Source of the DNA: Actinomycetota bacterium
Lineage (GTDB): Bacteria > Actinomycetota > Acidimicrobiia > Acidimicrobiales > CADCSY01
Direction: 5' to 3'
Assembly (NCBI GenBank): GCA_016781135.1
Contig: JADDQY010000053.1
Coordinates: 1 to 41,877, forward strand
Length of the DNA: 41,877 bases
The notes beneath the pieces are model-generated. The model made no database searches and was not told the DNA's origin. It saw only the letters and a program-made list of their open reading frames with translations. Position numbers and translations under genes: made by a program. Shown one piece after another: positions 30,204 through 37,681 of this stretch; positions within the stretch are counted from its first letter, which is position 1, and each line of letters starts with the position of its first letter.

Positions 30204-31169
30204 ATGGCGCGTCCGGCTGCCGATGCCCGGCTCCGGCGCCTGCTCGCTCTGGTCCCCTGGGTGGTGGCTCGTGACGGTCCCACCCTCGAGGAGGTGTGCG
30301 CCCGCTTCGGCCTCGGCAGCGACGAGCTCGTGGCCGACCTTGACCTGGTCTTCTTGTGTGGCGTCCACCCCTTCACCCCCGACTCGCTGATCGAGGTGGT
30401 GATCGCCGACGGACGGGTGTGGATCCGCTACGCCGACTACCTGGAGCGACCATTGCGGCTGACCCCCGAAGAGGGGCTGGCGCTGGTCGCCGCCGGCGCC
30501 GCCGCCCTCGCCGTGCCCGGGGCCGATCCGCAGGGCCCGCTGGCCACGGGCCTCGCCAAGCTGGCGGCGGTGCTGGGCGTCGAGCCCGGCGACGCCGTCG
30601 ACGTCGAGCTCGGTCCCGCGCCCGAGGGGGTGGTGGAGGCCCTGCGCGGCGCCGTGGCTGCCCGTCGCCAGATCGAGATCGACTACTACGCCTACGGTCG
30701 GGACGAGCGCAGCCGCCGGGTGGTCGATCCGCACACCGTGTTCGCGGCCGAGGGGCAGTGGTACCTCCAGGCCTACTGCCACCTGGCGGAGAACGACCGC
30801 AGGTTCCGCATCGACCGGATCCGAGGCCTCGAGGTGCTGGACCGCCCCGTCGCCCGAGTCCCCGCCGAGAGTACCGCCCCGGCGACGTCGGTCTTCGAGC
30901 CTCGTCCTGGTGATCCCCGGGTGGTGCTCGATCTCGAGGCCGGGGCCCGGTGGGTGGCCGAGCAGTACCCGCTCGAGGCCCTTGAGGAGCTGGGCGGAGG
31001 ACGATTCCGGGTGACGCTCGCGGTCAGCGAGCGGGCGTGGCTCGAGCGTCTGCTGCTTCGGCTCGGACCAGCCGTCACCGCGGCGCGGGGGGCCGACGGC
31101 GTGACCGAGGGCGCCGCCGCCCGGGTCCTCGCCCGCTACCGGCGACGGCTAGCCTCGGCCGGGACGTGA
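30204..31169 (+). CDS. pafC: WYL-domain transcriptional regulator PafC
   Basis: Second half of the PafBC regulator. 321 residues. A winged helix (RLRRLLALVPWVVARDGPTLEEVCARFGLGSDELVADLDLVFL) is followed by a longer middle part (YADYLERPLRLTPEEGLALVAAGAAAL). The WYL domain includes RQIEIDYYAYGRDERSRRVVDPHTVFAAEGQWYLQAYCHLAENDRRFRIDRI, and a C-terminal WCX domain ends it. PafC with PafB makes a heterodimer in mycobacteria. ATG 30204 is used, although no strong ribosome binding site is seen. The end overlaps the lepB GTG by four bases (GTGA), linking damage regulation and signal peptidase in one transcript. Confidence 0.93.
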   Translation: MARPAADARLRRLLALVPWVVARDGPTLEEVCARFGLGSDELVADLDLVFLCGVHPFTPDSLIEVVIADGRVWIRYADYLERPLRLTPEEGLALVAAGAAALAVPGADPQGPLATGLAKLAAVLGVEPGDAVDVELGPAPEGVVEALRGAVAARRQIEIDYYAYGRDERSRRVVDPHTVFAAEGQWYLQAYCHLAENDRRFRIDRIRGLEVLDRPVARVPAESTAPATSVFEPRPGDPRVVLDLEAGARWVAEQYPLEALEELGGGRFRVTLAVSERAWLERLLLRLGPAVTAARGADGVTEGAAARVLARYRRRLASAGT

Positions 31170-31792
31170 CTGCCACCCCTCCTGCCCGCTCCGGCATCGG
31201 CACGACCAGGGCCGACGACATCGGCATCGACGTCGACCTCGACGATGGCGATCTCGGCGGCGACGGCTCTCCCAGCCTGGCCCGGAACCTCCTCGAGTGG
31301 TTGGCGATCCTCGTCGGTGCCCTGGTGGTGGCCCTGCTCGTCACCCGGTTCCTCGTCCAGGCGTTCTTCATCCCGTCCCTGTCGATGTTCCCAACGCTCG
31401 ACGAGAACGACAGGGTGCTGGTGAACAAGCTGAGCTACGACCTCCACGAGGTCAACCGGGGCGACGTGATCGTCTTTGAGCGGCTGGCCAACCAGGGTGG
31501 CGACATCAAGGACCTGATCAAGCGGGTGATCGCCGTGGGCGGCGATCGCATCGAAGCCCGGGAGGGGTTGGTCTACGTCAACGACGCCCTCATCGACGAG
31601 CCCTACCTCGCCTCCGGGGTGAAGACCACCAACCTTGATGCCCAGACCGTGCCGCCCGGGCACGTGTTCGTGATGGGCGACAACCGAGGTGACTCGCGCG
31701 ACAGCCGGTTCTTCGGGCCCCTTCCCGAGGACCTCATCATCGGCCGTGCCTTCGTCAAGGTGTGGCCGGTGACCGAGCTGGGTCTGTTGTAG
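31166..31792 (+). CDS. lepB: Signal peptidase I LepB
   Basis: Membrane serine protease that removes signal peptides from secreted proteins. 208 residues. An acidic cytoplasmic N-terminus (about 1-40), a single membrane helix (WLAILVGALVVALLVTRFLVQAFF) and the extracytoplasmic catalytic domain are seen. The nucleophile Ser is in IPSLSMFPTL, the general-base Lys in LIKRVIAVGGD, and box E is GDNRGDSRDSRFFGPL. GTG 31166 overlaps the pafC stop. A TAGCCT hexamer ten bases upstream (31150-31155), inside pafC, could add a promoter. Its 3' end overlaps the convergent GDPD-like gene by 38 bases. The insertion between pafC and tatA is unlike mycobacteria. Confidence 0.94.
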   Translation: MTATPPARSGIGTTRADDIGIDVDLDDGDLGGDGSPSLARNLLEWLAILVGALVVALLVTRFLVQAFFIPSLSMFPTLDENDRVLVNKLSYDLHEVNRGDVIVFERLANQGGDIKDLIKRVIAVGGDRIEAREGLVYVNDALIDEPYLASGVKTTNLDAQTVPPGHVFVMGDNRGDSRDSRFFGPLPEDLIIGRAFVKVWPVTELGLL

Positions 31793-32516
31793 ACGGGGGG
31801 CGGCCCAGCGCGGCCACCGCCTCGGCCAGGCGTTCCACCTGGTCGCTGCTCACCGCATCCACGCCCATGGCCAGCAGGGCGTCGAGTTGGCGGCGGTGCG
31901 TGGCCGGCCCGGCGAAGGCCAGTCGGCGGAAGCGATGGAAGAGCGTCGTCAGCCCTGCCGTCCAGTCGCCCTCGGGCAGTTGCACGGCGTCGACACCGGC
32001 CGCCGACAGCGCTGCCGCCCGCCGCTCCGGCCCGGTGTCGAGGGCGCGAAGACGGGTGTCGTCGACCAGGCGCACGGCCTCGGACAGCCCCCGCCACGAC
32101 GCCGCCTGCCGCCAGGTGGAGGCCCGCAACCACAGCCGGGACTCGGTTTCGGCGCCGGCCTCCCGAGCCATGGCCACCGCCGCCTCGGCGGTGGCGTCGT
32201 CGTCGGTCGTGAGGGCGAGGTGGAGCCGGCCCCCGCCAATCTCGTACAGCTGGTCGAGCCCGACGACGTGGTCGGACACCTCGGTACGGGGGAGGTCGGC
32301 CAGTGGGCGTCGGCGCAGTCCCACTCTCACCACCGGGTCGTCATGAACCACGGGCTGGCCGTCGGCGGTGAGCCAGAGCCGGCCTTCGTAGCCGATGTCG
32401 TCCTGGCCGAGGGAGGAACCGAGGATCGCCGCGATCCTCGCCGGCGAGGCATCGAGAGGGCCGATCCGGGCCAGGGCAAGGGGTGGCTGGCGCAGCGACG
32501 GGTAGCGAGGGCCCAC
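31755..32516 (-). CDS. Degenerate glycerophosphodiester phosphodiesterase-like protein
   Basis: A 253-residue protein with the outline of the GDPD TIM-barrel family. GRLWLTADGQPVVHDDPVV corresponds to the conserved TxDGxxVVxHD motif, and the end (AMGVDAVSSDQVERLAEAVA) resembles the family's closing GVDGVITDxPD region. The N-terminal HRG motif, with an essential catalytic His, is replaced by LARIGPLDASP. The Glu-x-Asp metal pair is reduced to YEGRLW. Catalysis in the standard way is doubtful; it may be a binding protein or a different enzyme. The start is GTG 32516, poorly supported. It is opposite in strand to the operon around it and overlaps lepB convergently. Confidence 0.65.
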   Translation of the reverse strand: MGPRYPSLRQPPLALARIGPLDASPARIAAILGSSLGQDDIGYEGRLWLTADGQPVVHDDPVVRVGLRRRPLADLPRTEVSDHVVGLDQLYEIGGGRLHLALTTDDDATAEAAVAMAREAGAETESRLWLRASTWRQAASWRGLSEAVRLVDDTRLRALDTGPERRAAALSAAGVDAVQLPEGDWTAGLTTLFHRFRRLAFAGPATHRRQLDALLAMGVDAVSSDQVERLAEAVAALGRPPSTTDPARSPATP

Positions 32517-32634
32517 GCCGCCATCCTGCCCTGCCCGACGGGCTCAAGCACGGGGCCGGTCGCGCCGAAGGAACGATTGGGTGTCGCGACGTGGGTCCCC
32601 ACGACGGGCGCCGATCATCCGAGAGGAGGACCCG

Positions 32635-32964
32635 ATGGCGACGGTTCGAGCGAGTTGCCCTGACTGCGGCGACGTCGAGATCAGCAGTGAGGACGTGCAG
32701 GTCCGGGTGTGCATCGACACCAGCTGCGGGTCCTATGCCTTCTGGTGCCCCCGGTGCAGCCTGGCCGTGGCCAAGGTGGCGGACGCCGGCATCGTGCACG
32801 TCCTGGTGTCGTCGGGCGCGCCGCTCACGATGTGGCGGCTCCCAGCGGAGCTGGCCGAGGCCCACACCGGTCCGCCGCTGACCCATGACGACCTGCTGGC
32901 GTTCCACCAGCTCCTCCAGACCGAGGGCTGGTTCGCCCGGGTGTCGGCGATGGTCAAGCGCTGA
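32635..32964 (+). CDS. Small Cys-rich (zinc-ribbon-like) protein
   Basis: A 109-residue protein not recognised at family level. Six cysteines lie in the first 41 residues: CPDC (8 and 11), CIDTSC (26 and 31) and CPRC (38 and 41), a pattern suited to one zinc ribbon with two extra cysteines. The rest is helical (PLTMWRLPAELAEAH, THDDLLAFHQLLQ). A very strong AGGAGGA site precedes ATG 32635, so the gene is well expressed or at least real. It is probably monocistronic: a GDPD-like gene is divergent and a hairpin separates it from tatA. It could be a nucleic-acid-binding or ribosome-linked protein; this is only a guess. Confidence 0.75.
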   Translation: MATVRASCPDCGDVEISSEDVQVRVCIDTSCGSYAFWCPRCSLAVAKVADAGIVHVLVSSGAPLTMWRLPAELAEAHTGPPLTHDDLLAFHQLLQTEGWFARVSAMVKR

Positions 32965-32972
32965 CTGACCCG

Positions 32973-33009
32973 GAGCCCGTCTCGCTCGGCGCGAGCGGGT
33001 CGGCGGCTC
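32973..33009 (+). terminator. Hairpin between the Cys-rich gene and tatA
   Basis: CGCTC (32983-32987) and GAGCG (32993-32997) make an inner stem with loop GGCGC, and GAGCC (32973-32977) can pair with GGCTC (33005-33009) outside it. It begins nine bases after the stop codon. No T tract. Confidence 0.45.
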
Positions 33010-33014
33010 CGTCG

Positions 33015-33027
33015 CCGGTACCATTGC
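33015..33027 (+). promoter_or_regulatory. tatA promoter element, leaderless
   Basis: CCGGTACCATTGC contains TACCAT (33019-33024). The tatA GTG at 33031 follows six bases after it, with no Shine-Dalgarno. The same 13-mer precedes pafB. Confidence 0.5.
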
Positions 33028-33030
33028 TCG

Positions 33031-33444
33031 GTGCTCAACATCGGACCGGCCGAGTTGATGGTGATCCTCGTCATCGCGCTGCTCGTCCTGGGCCCGAACA
33101 AGCTTCCCGACGCCGCCCGCCAGGTGGGACGAGCCCTCGGTGAGCTCCGCCGGCTCAGCTCCGGCTTCCAGGCAGAGATGCGCGACGCGCTGAGGGAACC
33201 GGTGGAGACCAAGCCTGGGTCGGCGACGCCCAGGCCTGCCGCCGCCGCCGCCGCCGCCAAGGCGGGCGGGGCGTTGGCGTCTCCGCGGCCACCGGCGGGT
33301 GAGGTCGTCGCCGGTGACGGAGCCACCGAGACGGGAGCGATCGCCAACGGAGCCGGTGCCACCGGCGCCACCGGAGGCGAGGATCCGGTGGGCCCGGAGA
33401 AGTCGGCCACCGAGCCCGGCGGCAACGGCACCTCGCCGCGCTGA
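33031..33444 (+). CDS. tatA: Sec-independent translocase subunit TatA/TatB family
   Basis: A small membrane subunit of the twin-arginine export system. 137 residues. One N-terminal membrane helix (GPAELMVILVIALLVLG) is followed by the short hinge PNKLPDAARQVGRALGELRR and an amphipathic helix. A long Ala/Pro/Gly-rich, poorly ordered tail completes it. The hinge reads LGPNKLP; the Leu in place of the usual Phe, and the length, leave open whether it acts as TatA or TatB. It shares one base with tatC (TGATG), so the two are coupled. The neighbourhood pafB-pafC-tatA-tatC-helY is the mycobacterial arrangement, here with lepB and two small genes inserted. Confidence 0.9.
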   Translation: MLNIGPAELMVILVIALLVLGPNKLPDAARQVGRALGELRRLSSGFQAEMRDALREPVETKPGSATPRPAAAAAAAKAGGALASPRPPAGEVVAGDGATETGAIANGAGATGATGGEDPVGPEKSATEPGGNGTSPR

Positions 33445-34223
33445 TGGCACTGCGCTCCAAGCGCACGGGACAACCCGACGTCGACGACGGGGCAGTGGTC
33501 GACGACAGCGGGATGACCCTGGTCGAGCACCTCACCGAGCTCCGTGGTCGTCTGGTCAAAGCGCTGGTCGCCCTGGCCATCGGTGGGGTCATCGGCTTCC
33601 TGCTCTACGAGCCCGTCCTGGAGGTGTTGCAGCGGCCCTACTGCGCCATCTCGGAGCAGTGCGACTTCGTGGTCACCGACCCCCTCGAGAGCTTCTCCAT
33701 CCGCCTCAAGGTCTCCGCCTACGTGGGTCTGCTGATCGCCCTGCCGGTGGTGCTGTGGCAGCTGTGGCGCTTCATCACCCCAGGGCTGTACCCCAACGAG
33801 AAGCGCTACGCCGTGCCCTTCGTGGCGTCGTCGTTGGTGCTGTTCTTCCTCGGCTCCGGCCTGGCGCTGTGGACGTTCCCCAATGCCTTGGAGTTCCTGG
33901 TCAAGATCGGCGGCGAGAGCCTCCAGCCGCTCTACACACCGGGCAAGTACCTGAGCCTGGTCACGTTCATGATGCTGGCTTTCGGGGTGGGCTTCGAGTT
34001 CCCCATCGTGCTGGTGTTCCTGCAGATGGCCGGCGCCCTCAGCTGGCAGCGCCTCGCCTCGTGGCGGCGCTGGGCGGTCGTCGTCATCTTCGTCGTCGTG
34101 TCGATCATCACCCCCTCCGGCGACCCCTTCACCCTGGTCGCCCTGGCCCTGCCCATGTGCCTGTTCTACGAGGCGTCGATCCTCATCGGGCGCTTCGTGC
34201 TGAAGCGGGAGGTCGACGGGTGA
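33444..34223 (+). CDS. tatC: Sec-independent protein translocase TatC
   Basis: The polytopic signal-peptide receptor of the Tat pathway, for folded proteins with RR signals. 259 residues with six hydrophobic segments. After a hydrophilic N-terminus the family start MTLVEHLTELRGRLVKAL is present. FSIRLKVSAYVGLLIALPVVLWQLWRFITPGLYPNEKRYA, the most conserved block, and FGVGFEFPIVLVFLQ follow, then the late ITPSGDPFTLVALALPMCLFYEASI. ATG 33444 overlaps the tatA stop by one base. helY starts 28 bases after its stop. Confidence 0.96.
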   Translation: MALRSKRTGQPDVDDGAVVDDSGMTLVEHLTELRGRLVKALVALAIGGVIGFLLYEPVLEVLQRPYCAISEQCDFVVTDPLESFSIRLKVSAYVGLLIALPVVLWQLWRFITPGLYPNEKRYAVPFVASSLVLFFLGSGLALWTFPNALEFLVKIGGESLQPLYTPGKYLSLVTFMMLAFGVGFEFPIVLVFLQMAGALSWQRLASWRRWAVVVIFVVVSIITPSGDPFTLVALALPMCLFYEASILIGRFVLKREVDG

Positions 34224-34251
34224 CGGCTGCGGGAGCCCCACCCGCGGACCG

Positions 34252-36924
34252 GTGAGCGAGCCGGCGGTGGTGCCGGAGTACGACTTCGAGCTCGACGACT
34301 TCCAGCGGCGGGCGATGGTCGCCCTGGATGCCGGGGAGTCGGTCCTGGTGGCCGCGCCCACAGGATCAGGCAAGACGGTGGTTGCCGAGCACGCCGTGGC
34401 CGCTGCCCTGGAGACGGGGGGCAAGGCGTTCTACACGTCCCCGATCAAGGCGTTGTCGAACCAGAAGTACGCCGATTTCGCGCGCCGCTACGGCGCCGAC
34501 CGAGTGGGACTGCTCACCGGTGACACCACGACCAACGGGGAGGCCCCGGTCGTGGTGATGACCACCGAGGTGCTGCGCAACATGATCTACGCCGCCTCTC
34601 CCACGCTCGAGGGCCTGCGCTACGTGGTCCTCGACGAGGTCCACTACCTCCAGGACACCTATCGGGGACCGGTGTGGGAGGAGGTGATCATCCACTTGGA
34701 GCCGTCGGTGCGTCTGGTCTGCCTCTCCGCCACGGTGTCCAACGCCGAGGAGCTGAGCCACTGGATCGCCACCGTCCGGGGTCCCACGGCGACCATCATC
34801 GAGGAGCGGCGCCCGGTGACGCTGCACAACCTCTACCTCGTCGCCGACAAGACGTCGGACCGCCTGCACCTGCTTCCCACCCTGGTCGACGGTCGGCCGA
34901 ACCCCGAGGCGCTCCGTCTCGACGCCTCCAGCGGGCGCCAGCCCCGCCACCAGCGAGGGCGAGGCTCGCGTCGGCGGCTGAGCACGCCCGGGCGTGTCGA
35001 AGTCGCCGAGGTGCTCCACGACGAGGGGATGCTTCCGGCCATCACCTTCATCTTCAGCCGGGCGGGATGCGACCAGGCGGTCAACCAGTGCCTCGACGCC
35101 GGGGTGCGCCTCACCACCGTCGAGGAACGCCAGCGGATCCGCGCCATCTGCGAAGAGCACACCGCCGGCCTGGCCGATGCCGACCTCGACGTGCTCGGCT
35201 GGTCCAGGTGGATGGCGGCGATGGAGGCGGGACTGGCCGCTCACCATGCCGGCATGGTCCCCCCGTTCAAGGAGGCGGTCGAGGCGTGCTTCGTGGCCGG
35301 GTTGGTGAAGCTCGTGTTCGCCACCGAGACACTGGCGCTCGGCATCAACATGCCGGCCCGCGCCGTGGTGATCGAGAAGCTGACCAAGTTCGGCGGCGAG
35401 CGCCATCAGACCCTCACCGCCGGGGAGTACACCCAGCTCACCGGCCGAGCCGGGCGCCGGGGCATCGACGAGGTGGGCTACGCCATCGTGCTGTGGTCGC
35501 CGTTCCTCACCTTCGAGCAGGTGGCGTCGCTGGTGTCGGCCCGCACCTTCGCCATCGCCTCGTCGTTTCGGCCGACGTACAACATGGCGGCCAACCTGGT
35601 GCGCCGCTACCCGGCGGGGACGGCCCACCACCTCCTCAACCTGTCGTTCGCCCAGTACCAAGCCGACGCTGACATCGTCGCCCTGGAGGCCCGGCTCGAT
35701 CGGTCGGCCCGCCGCCTGGCCACCGTGCGGGCGGCGCTAGGTTGTGAGCGGGGCGACGCCGCCGAGTACTTCACCCTTCGGCGGCGCCTGGACCAGGCGC
35801 GCGCCGCCCGGCCGTCGGTGCGCGCTGACCTCGAGGCCGGCCTCGCCCGCCTACGCCCGGGCGACGTGGTGTGGGTGCCGGGAGGCAAGTCGGCCGGCCC
35901 GGCCGCGGTGCTGTCGGTCAGCAACCGCCGCGGCGGCGTGCGTCTGCGGGCGTTGACCCCCAAGCGCCGGCGCCTGAGCCTGGCTGCCGACGACTTCGAC
36001 GAGGTGCCCGACACCGTCGGCCACGTGGTGCTGCCTCAGCCCTACGCTCCCAATGCCACCGGGTTCCAGCGCGAGGTGGCGGCAAGCCTGGCCAAGGCTC
36101 GCCTGCGTCGACCTCGCCTGCGCCAGCGTCATCCTGACCCCGAGCTCGACGAGCTCGCCGTCGCCGTCGCCGACCACCCCGTCGCCGGATGCCCGGAGCT
36201 CGAGCGCCACCGGGCGGCCTGGGTACAGGTGGACCGGCTGGAGCGTGAGGTCACCACCACCAAGCGCAACGTGAAGGGCCGCTCGGCCACGCTCGCCCGC
36301 CAGTTCGACCGCGTGCTCGGCGTGCTGGAGGACTGGGGCTACCTTGACGGCTGGTCGCTGACCGAGGCGGGGGAGCGGCTCGGGCGCATCTACCACGAGA
36401 CCGATCTGCTTGTCGCCGAGTGCCTCGAGGAGGGCCTGCTCGACGGGCTCGACGCGCCCGCGATGGCAGCGCTGGTGTCGGTGTTCGTCTTCGAGGCGCG
36501 AGGCCGGGCCGAGCCGGCCACGCCGTGGTTCCCCTCCACCGAACTGCGTCGGCGGTGGTCGGCCATCGAGCGCCTGCACCATCGGCTGGTCGAGGCCGAG
36601 GCTCGGGCCGGCTTGCCCACGACCCGACCGCTCGACCCGGGCTTCGTCGCCCTGGCCCATGCCTGGGCGGCGGGCAACGACCTCGGCGAGGTCCTCGACG
36701 ACGAGGAGCTGTCGGGGGGGGACTTCGTCCGCAACGTCAAGCAGCTCATCGATCTCCTCCGCCAGCTCGGCGACGTGGCCTCGGTGCCGGGCACCGCCTC
36801 CGCCGCCCGGAACGCGGCCGATCGCCTCTTCCGGGGCGTGATCGAGGCCTCGACGGTGATCAGCGCCATCGACGAGGCCGATGAGGAGGCGGCGGCGGTG
36901 ATGGCCGATCACGAGTCCCGCTAG
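34252..36924 (+). CDS. helY: Ski2-like DExH helicase HelY
   Basis: An 890-residue superfamily 2 RNA helicase related to Mtr4/Ski2. Motifs in order: Walker A APTGSGKT (35-42), SPIKALSNQKYADF, TGDTT, MTTEVLRNMIY, DEVH (128-131) and SATVSNAEELSHW. The second RecA-like domain has FIFSRAGCDQAV, HHAGMVPPFKEAVE, FATETLALGINMPAR and QLTGRAGRRGID. A basic insertion (RQPRHQRGRGSRRR) lies near residue 225. The C-terminal DSHCT domain ends the protein. It probably serves RNA decay or ribosome maturation with RNase J-type enzymes (inference). The start GTG 34252 lies 28 bases after tatC; no strong ribosome binding site is seen. The position after tatC is conserved with mycobacteria. Confidence 0.95.
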   Translation: MSEPAVVPEYDFELDDFQRRAMVALDAGESVLVAAPTGSGKTVVAEHAVAAALETGGKAFYTSPIKALSNQKYADFARRYGADRVGLLTGDTTTNGEAPVVVMTTEVLRNMIYAASPTLEGLRYVVLDEVHYLQDTYRGPVWEEVIIHLEPSVRLVCLSATVSNAEELSHWIATVRGPTATIIEERRPVTLHNLYLVADKTSDRLHLLPTLVDGRPNPEALRLDASSGRQPRHQRGRGSRRRLSTPGRVEVAEVLHDEGMLPAITFIFSRAGCDQAVNQCLDAGVRLTTVEERQRIRAICEEHTAGLADADLDVLGWSRWMAAMEAGLAAHHAGMVPPFKEAVEACFVAGLVKLVFATETLALGINMPARAVVIEKLTKFGGERHQTLTAGEYTQLTGRAGRRGIDEVGYAIVLWSPFLTFEQVASLVSARTFAIASSFRPTYNMAANLVRRYPAGTAHHLLNLSFAQYQADADIVALEARLDRSARRLATVRAALGCERGDAAEYFTLRRRLDQARAARPSVRADLEAGLARLRPGDVVWVPGGKSAGPAAVLSVSNRRGGVRLRALTPKRRRLSLAADDFDEVPDTVGHVVLPQPYAPNATGFQREVAASLAKARLRRPRLRQRHPDPELDELAVAVADHPVAGCPELERHRAAWVQVDRLEREVTTTKRNVKGRSATLARQFDRVLGVLEDWGYLDGWSLTEAGERLGRIYHETDLLVAECLEEGLLDGLDAPAMAALVSVFVFEARGRAEPATPWFPSTELRRRWSAIERLHHRLVEAEARAGLPTTRPLDPGFVALAHAWAAGNDLGEVLDDEELSGGDFVRNVKQLIDLLRQLGDVASVPGTASAARNAADRLFRGVIEASTVISAIDEADEEAAAVMADHESR

Positions 36925-36930
36925 CTCGAC

Positions 36931-37542
36931 ATGGCGGTGGGCAAGGGCCAGACCTGGGGGGTGCCGGGCTCCCTGGCCGATCACGGGGTGGTTGTGCGCT
37001 CCGACGCCGAGGCTCGGGCCGTCGTCACCGCCGCCCGCCGTGAGCGACGGGCCATCCCGCCCCTCGGCCTGCTCGGAGGAGACCTCTACCGGACCGTGGG
37101 CGGGCGAGGTGACGAAGCCCGGTTGCGCTCGGCGGCCGCCATCACCTTGACCTGCGACCTCGGCACCGTGCTGGTCGACGGCCGTCTGCACGTCTTCGTC
37201 GCCCACCTCGTCGCCAGGCGGCGAGCGTGGCGAGGCCGGGTGTTCGCGGCCATGAACGCGGCGTGGTTGGGTCCGTGGAACCTGGGCCCCCGGGCCCACC
37301 CCGGCGACGGCCTCCTCGACACCTACGACGCCCGGCTGCGGCTGCGCCAGGCCCTCGCCGTGCGGGCCCGCCTGCCGCTCGGGGCGCACCTGCCCCACCC
37401 TCACATCGTCGAGCGCCGGACCAAGGCCGCCCAGGTCGACCTCGATCCGGCGATGGTCGTCTACCTCGACGGCGAGGTGCTGGGCCGGGCCCGGAGCTTG
37501 TCGCTGCGGGTCGAGCCCGACGCCCTCACCGTCGTGGTCTAG
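36931..37542 (+). CDS. Protein resembling the C-terminal lobe of diacylglycerol/lipid kinases
   Basis: A 203-residue protein. From about residue 70 the sequence follows the beta-rich C-terminal domain of DagK/YegS lipid kinases: VFAAMNAAWLGPWNLGPRAHPGDGLLDTYDARLRLRQAL, the His-rich GAHLPHPHIVERRTKAAQVDL, VVYLDGEVLG and the ending SLRVEPDALTVVV. The N-terminal catalytic half with the GGDGT motif is missing, so kinase activity is not expected from this chain alone. It could work with a separate N-terminal-lobe protein or bind lipid or nucleotide. ATG 36931 follows the helY stop after six bases, so it is in the same operon. A clear terminator follows. Confidence 0.55.
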   Translation: MAVGKGQTWGVPGSLADHGVVVRSDAEARAVVTAARRERRAIPPLGLLGGDLYRTVGGRGDEARLRSAAAITLTCDLGTVLVDGRLHVFVAHLVARRRAWRGRVFAAMNAAWLGPWNLGPRAHPGDGLLDTYDARLRLRQALAVRARLPLGAHLPHPHIVERRTKAAQVDLDPAMVVYLDGEVLGRARSLSLRVEPDALTVVV

Positions 37543-37545
37543 CCA

Positions 37546-37564
37546 CCCCTCGGTCGGCGAGGGG
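37546..37564 (+). terminator. Terminator after the tat-helY operon
   Basis: CCCCTCG (37546-37552) and CGAGGGG (37558-37564) form a perfect 7-bp stem with loop GTCGG, three bases after the stop codon. No T tract. The remainder to 37668 holds no gene; it contains CGACGGCCGTTCG (about 37567-37579), one mismatch from a LexA box core. Confidence 0.65.
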
Positions 37565-37668
37565 CGGCGACGACGGCCGTTCGCGGCGACTGTGCCGCCT
37601 CGAGGGTGCCCGCAGGTGACGAGGGCGGCGGCCGGCGGTGGCCGAACTCACCCGAGCAGGCGCGCCGC

Positions 37669-37674
37669 TACGGT
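37669..37674 (+). promoter_or_regulatory. -10 element of the M20 amidohydrolase gene, leaderless
   Basis: TACGGT is followed by seven bases and then the GTG start at 37682, without a Shine-Dalgarno. It marks the start of an independent transcription unit after the terminator at 37546. Confidence 0.5.
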
Positions 37675-37681
37675 TGGCCCC

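Noticed and set aside
37565..37580. Possible LexA box CGACGGCCGTTCG before the M20 gene
   Set aside because: One half-site lacks the conserved GAAC, and it is about 90 bases from the likely promoter.
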